In this document: positions 5,625 through 5,966 of the stretch, piece after piece
Layout: each line of letters begins with the position of its first letter
Position numbering within the stretch: position 1 is the first letter of the stretch
From: SIG710 sp045596925
GTDB taxonomy: Bacteria > Bacillota > Clostridia > Oscillospirales > CAG-272
Direction: 5' to 3'
Assembly (NCBI GenBank): GCA_045596925.1
Contig: JAZODH010000097.1
Coordinates: 1-5,966 of the forward strand
Length of the DNA: 5,966 bases
Made by a program: the position numbers and the translations under genes
The notes under the pieces: model-generated
Told to the model about the DNA's origin: nothing
Seen by the model: only the letters and a program-made list of their open reading frames with translations
The model's database searches: none

Positions 5625-5966
5625 TTAATCTCTGAAATAAAGGTCTCTTGTATACACCTTGTCAAGCACGTCGGCAATATCGTCACTGTATCTGTTTGCT
5701 AAAATAACGTCGGATATTTTCTTGAACTCGTCAAGATCGGCAATGACACGGCTGTTGAAGAAATGGGACTCCTTCATGGTCGGTTCGTAAACGACAACCT
5801 CGATGCCCTTTGCCTTGATGCGCTTCATAACGCCCTGGATCGAGGACTGGCGGAAGTTATCCGAGCCTGCCTTCATGGTCAGGCGGTAAACGCCAACCAC
5901 CTTGGGCTGTTTTGCGATTATCTGATCGGCGATAAAATCCTTTCTTGTGCCGTTTGCCGCAACGAT
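5625..5966 (-). CDS. ugd: UDP-glucose 6-dehydrogenase, C-terminal part (5' end cut by window edge)
   Basis: 113 residues in frame from the right edge to TAA 5625-5627. The visible part is the C-terminal UDP-binding/Rossmann-like domain: VVGVYRLTMKAGSDNFR, then QGVMKRIKAKGIEVVVYEP, FFNSRVIADLDEFKKISDVI and the ending DKVYTRDLYFRD. This closely resembles the C-terminus of short-form Ugd such as the E. coli enzyme (about 390 residues), from memory. Ugd oxidises UDP-glucose to UDP-glucuronate with two NAD+ in the cytosol, feeding capsule and exopolysaccharide synthesis. The NAD-binding domain and the catalytic Cys lie outside the window. The open frame continues upstream with sensible family residues (IVAANGTRKDFIADQII) up to the edge, so an internal start is not needed. 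It is followed by an inverted repeat and a new promoter, so it probably ends its transcription unit or reads through weakly. Confidence 0.93.
   Translation of the reverse strand: MVAANGTRKDFIADQIIAKQPKVVGVYRLTMKAGSDNFRQSSIQGVMKRIKAKGIEVVVYEPTMKESHFFNSRVIADLDEFKKISDVILANRYSDDIADVLDKVYTRDLYFRD

Overview
The window looks like chromosomal DNA from an anaerobic Firmicute of the class Clostridia, probably a gut-type, moderately GC-rich lineage. This rests on protein resemblance recalled from memory (clostridial-type MetRS with a C-terminal tRNA-binding domain, a small CmpB-like membrane protein, a clostridial GH39-like remnant) and on strong AGGAGG-type ribosome sites with sigma-A-like promoters. 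No species can be named. Every gene except one small membrane protein lies on the minus strand. I see no rRNA, tRNA, CRISPR array, insertion sequence or riboswitch, and no gene-free stretch longer than 300 bases.

Right-hand block (about 4005-5966, read right to left): the C-terminal 113 residues of a UDP-glucose 6-dehydrogenase (ugd) run in from the right edge. After a short spacer holding an inverted repeat and a good extended -10 promoter comes a broken gene at 5195-5543. It joins the first ~48 residues of a GH39-like glycoside hydrolase to the last ~67 residues of the same kind of protein in another frame, with the whole catalytic middle missing. Its promoter and ribosome site are intact. 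Twenty-nine bases further on begins a complete nucleotidyltransferase-fold protein (NTP_transf_5 type, 386 aa), which probably now lives off the promoter of the dead hydrolase gene.

Middle: a perfect 18-base inverted repeat (3966-4003) separates the nucleotidyltransferase gene from a convergent plus-strand gene for a small four-helix membrane protein (putative ABC-transporter type IV/CmpB-like). The repeat touches the stop codon of the plus-strand gene and starts one base beyond the stop of the other, so it is a shared bidirectional terminator.

Left-hand block (3472 down to 1): a sigma-A promoter with an extended -10 drives an apparent operon of an unrecognised multi-pass membrane protein, metG (methionyl-tRNA synthetase) and tatD (metal-dependent DNase/hydrolase, cut off by the left edge). 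Spacing is very tight: 2 bases between the membrane gene and metG, 16 between metG and tatD. The metG ribosome site lies inside the last codons of the membrane gene.

I do not see a clear undescribed multi-gene system. The most unusual item is the in-place deletion derivative of the GH39-like gene. The most open functional questions are the nucleotidyltransferase and the membrane protein coupled to metG.
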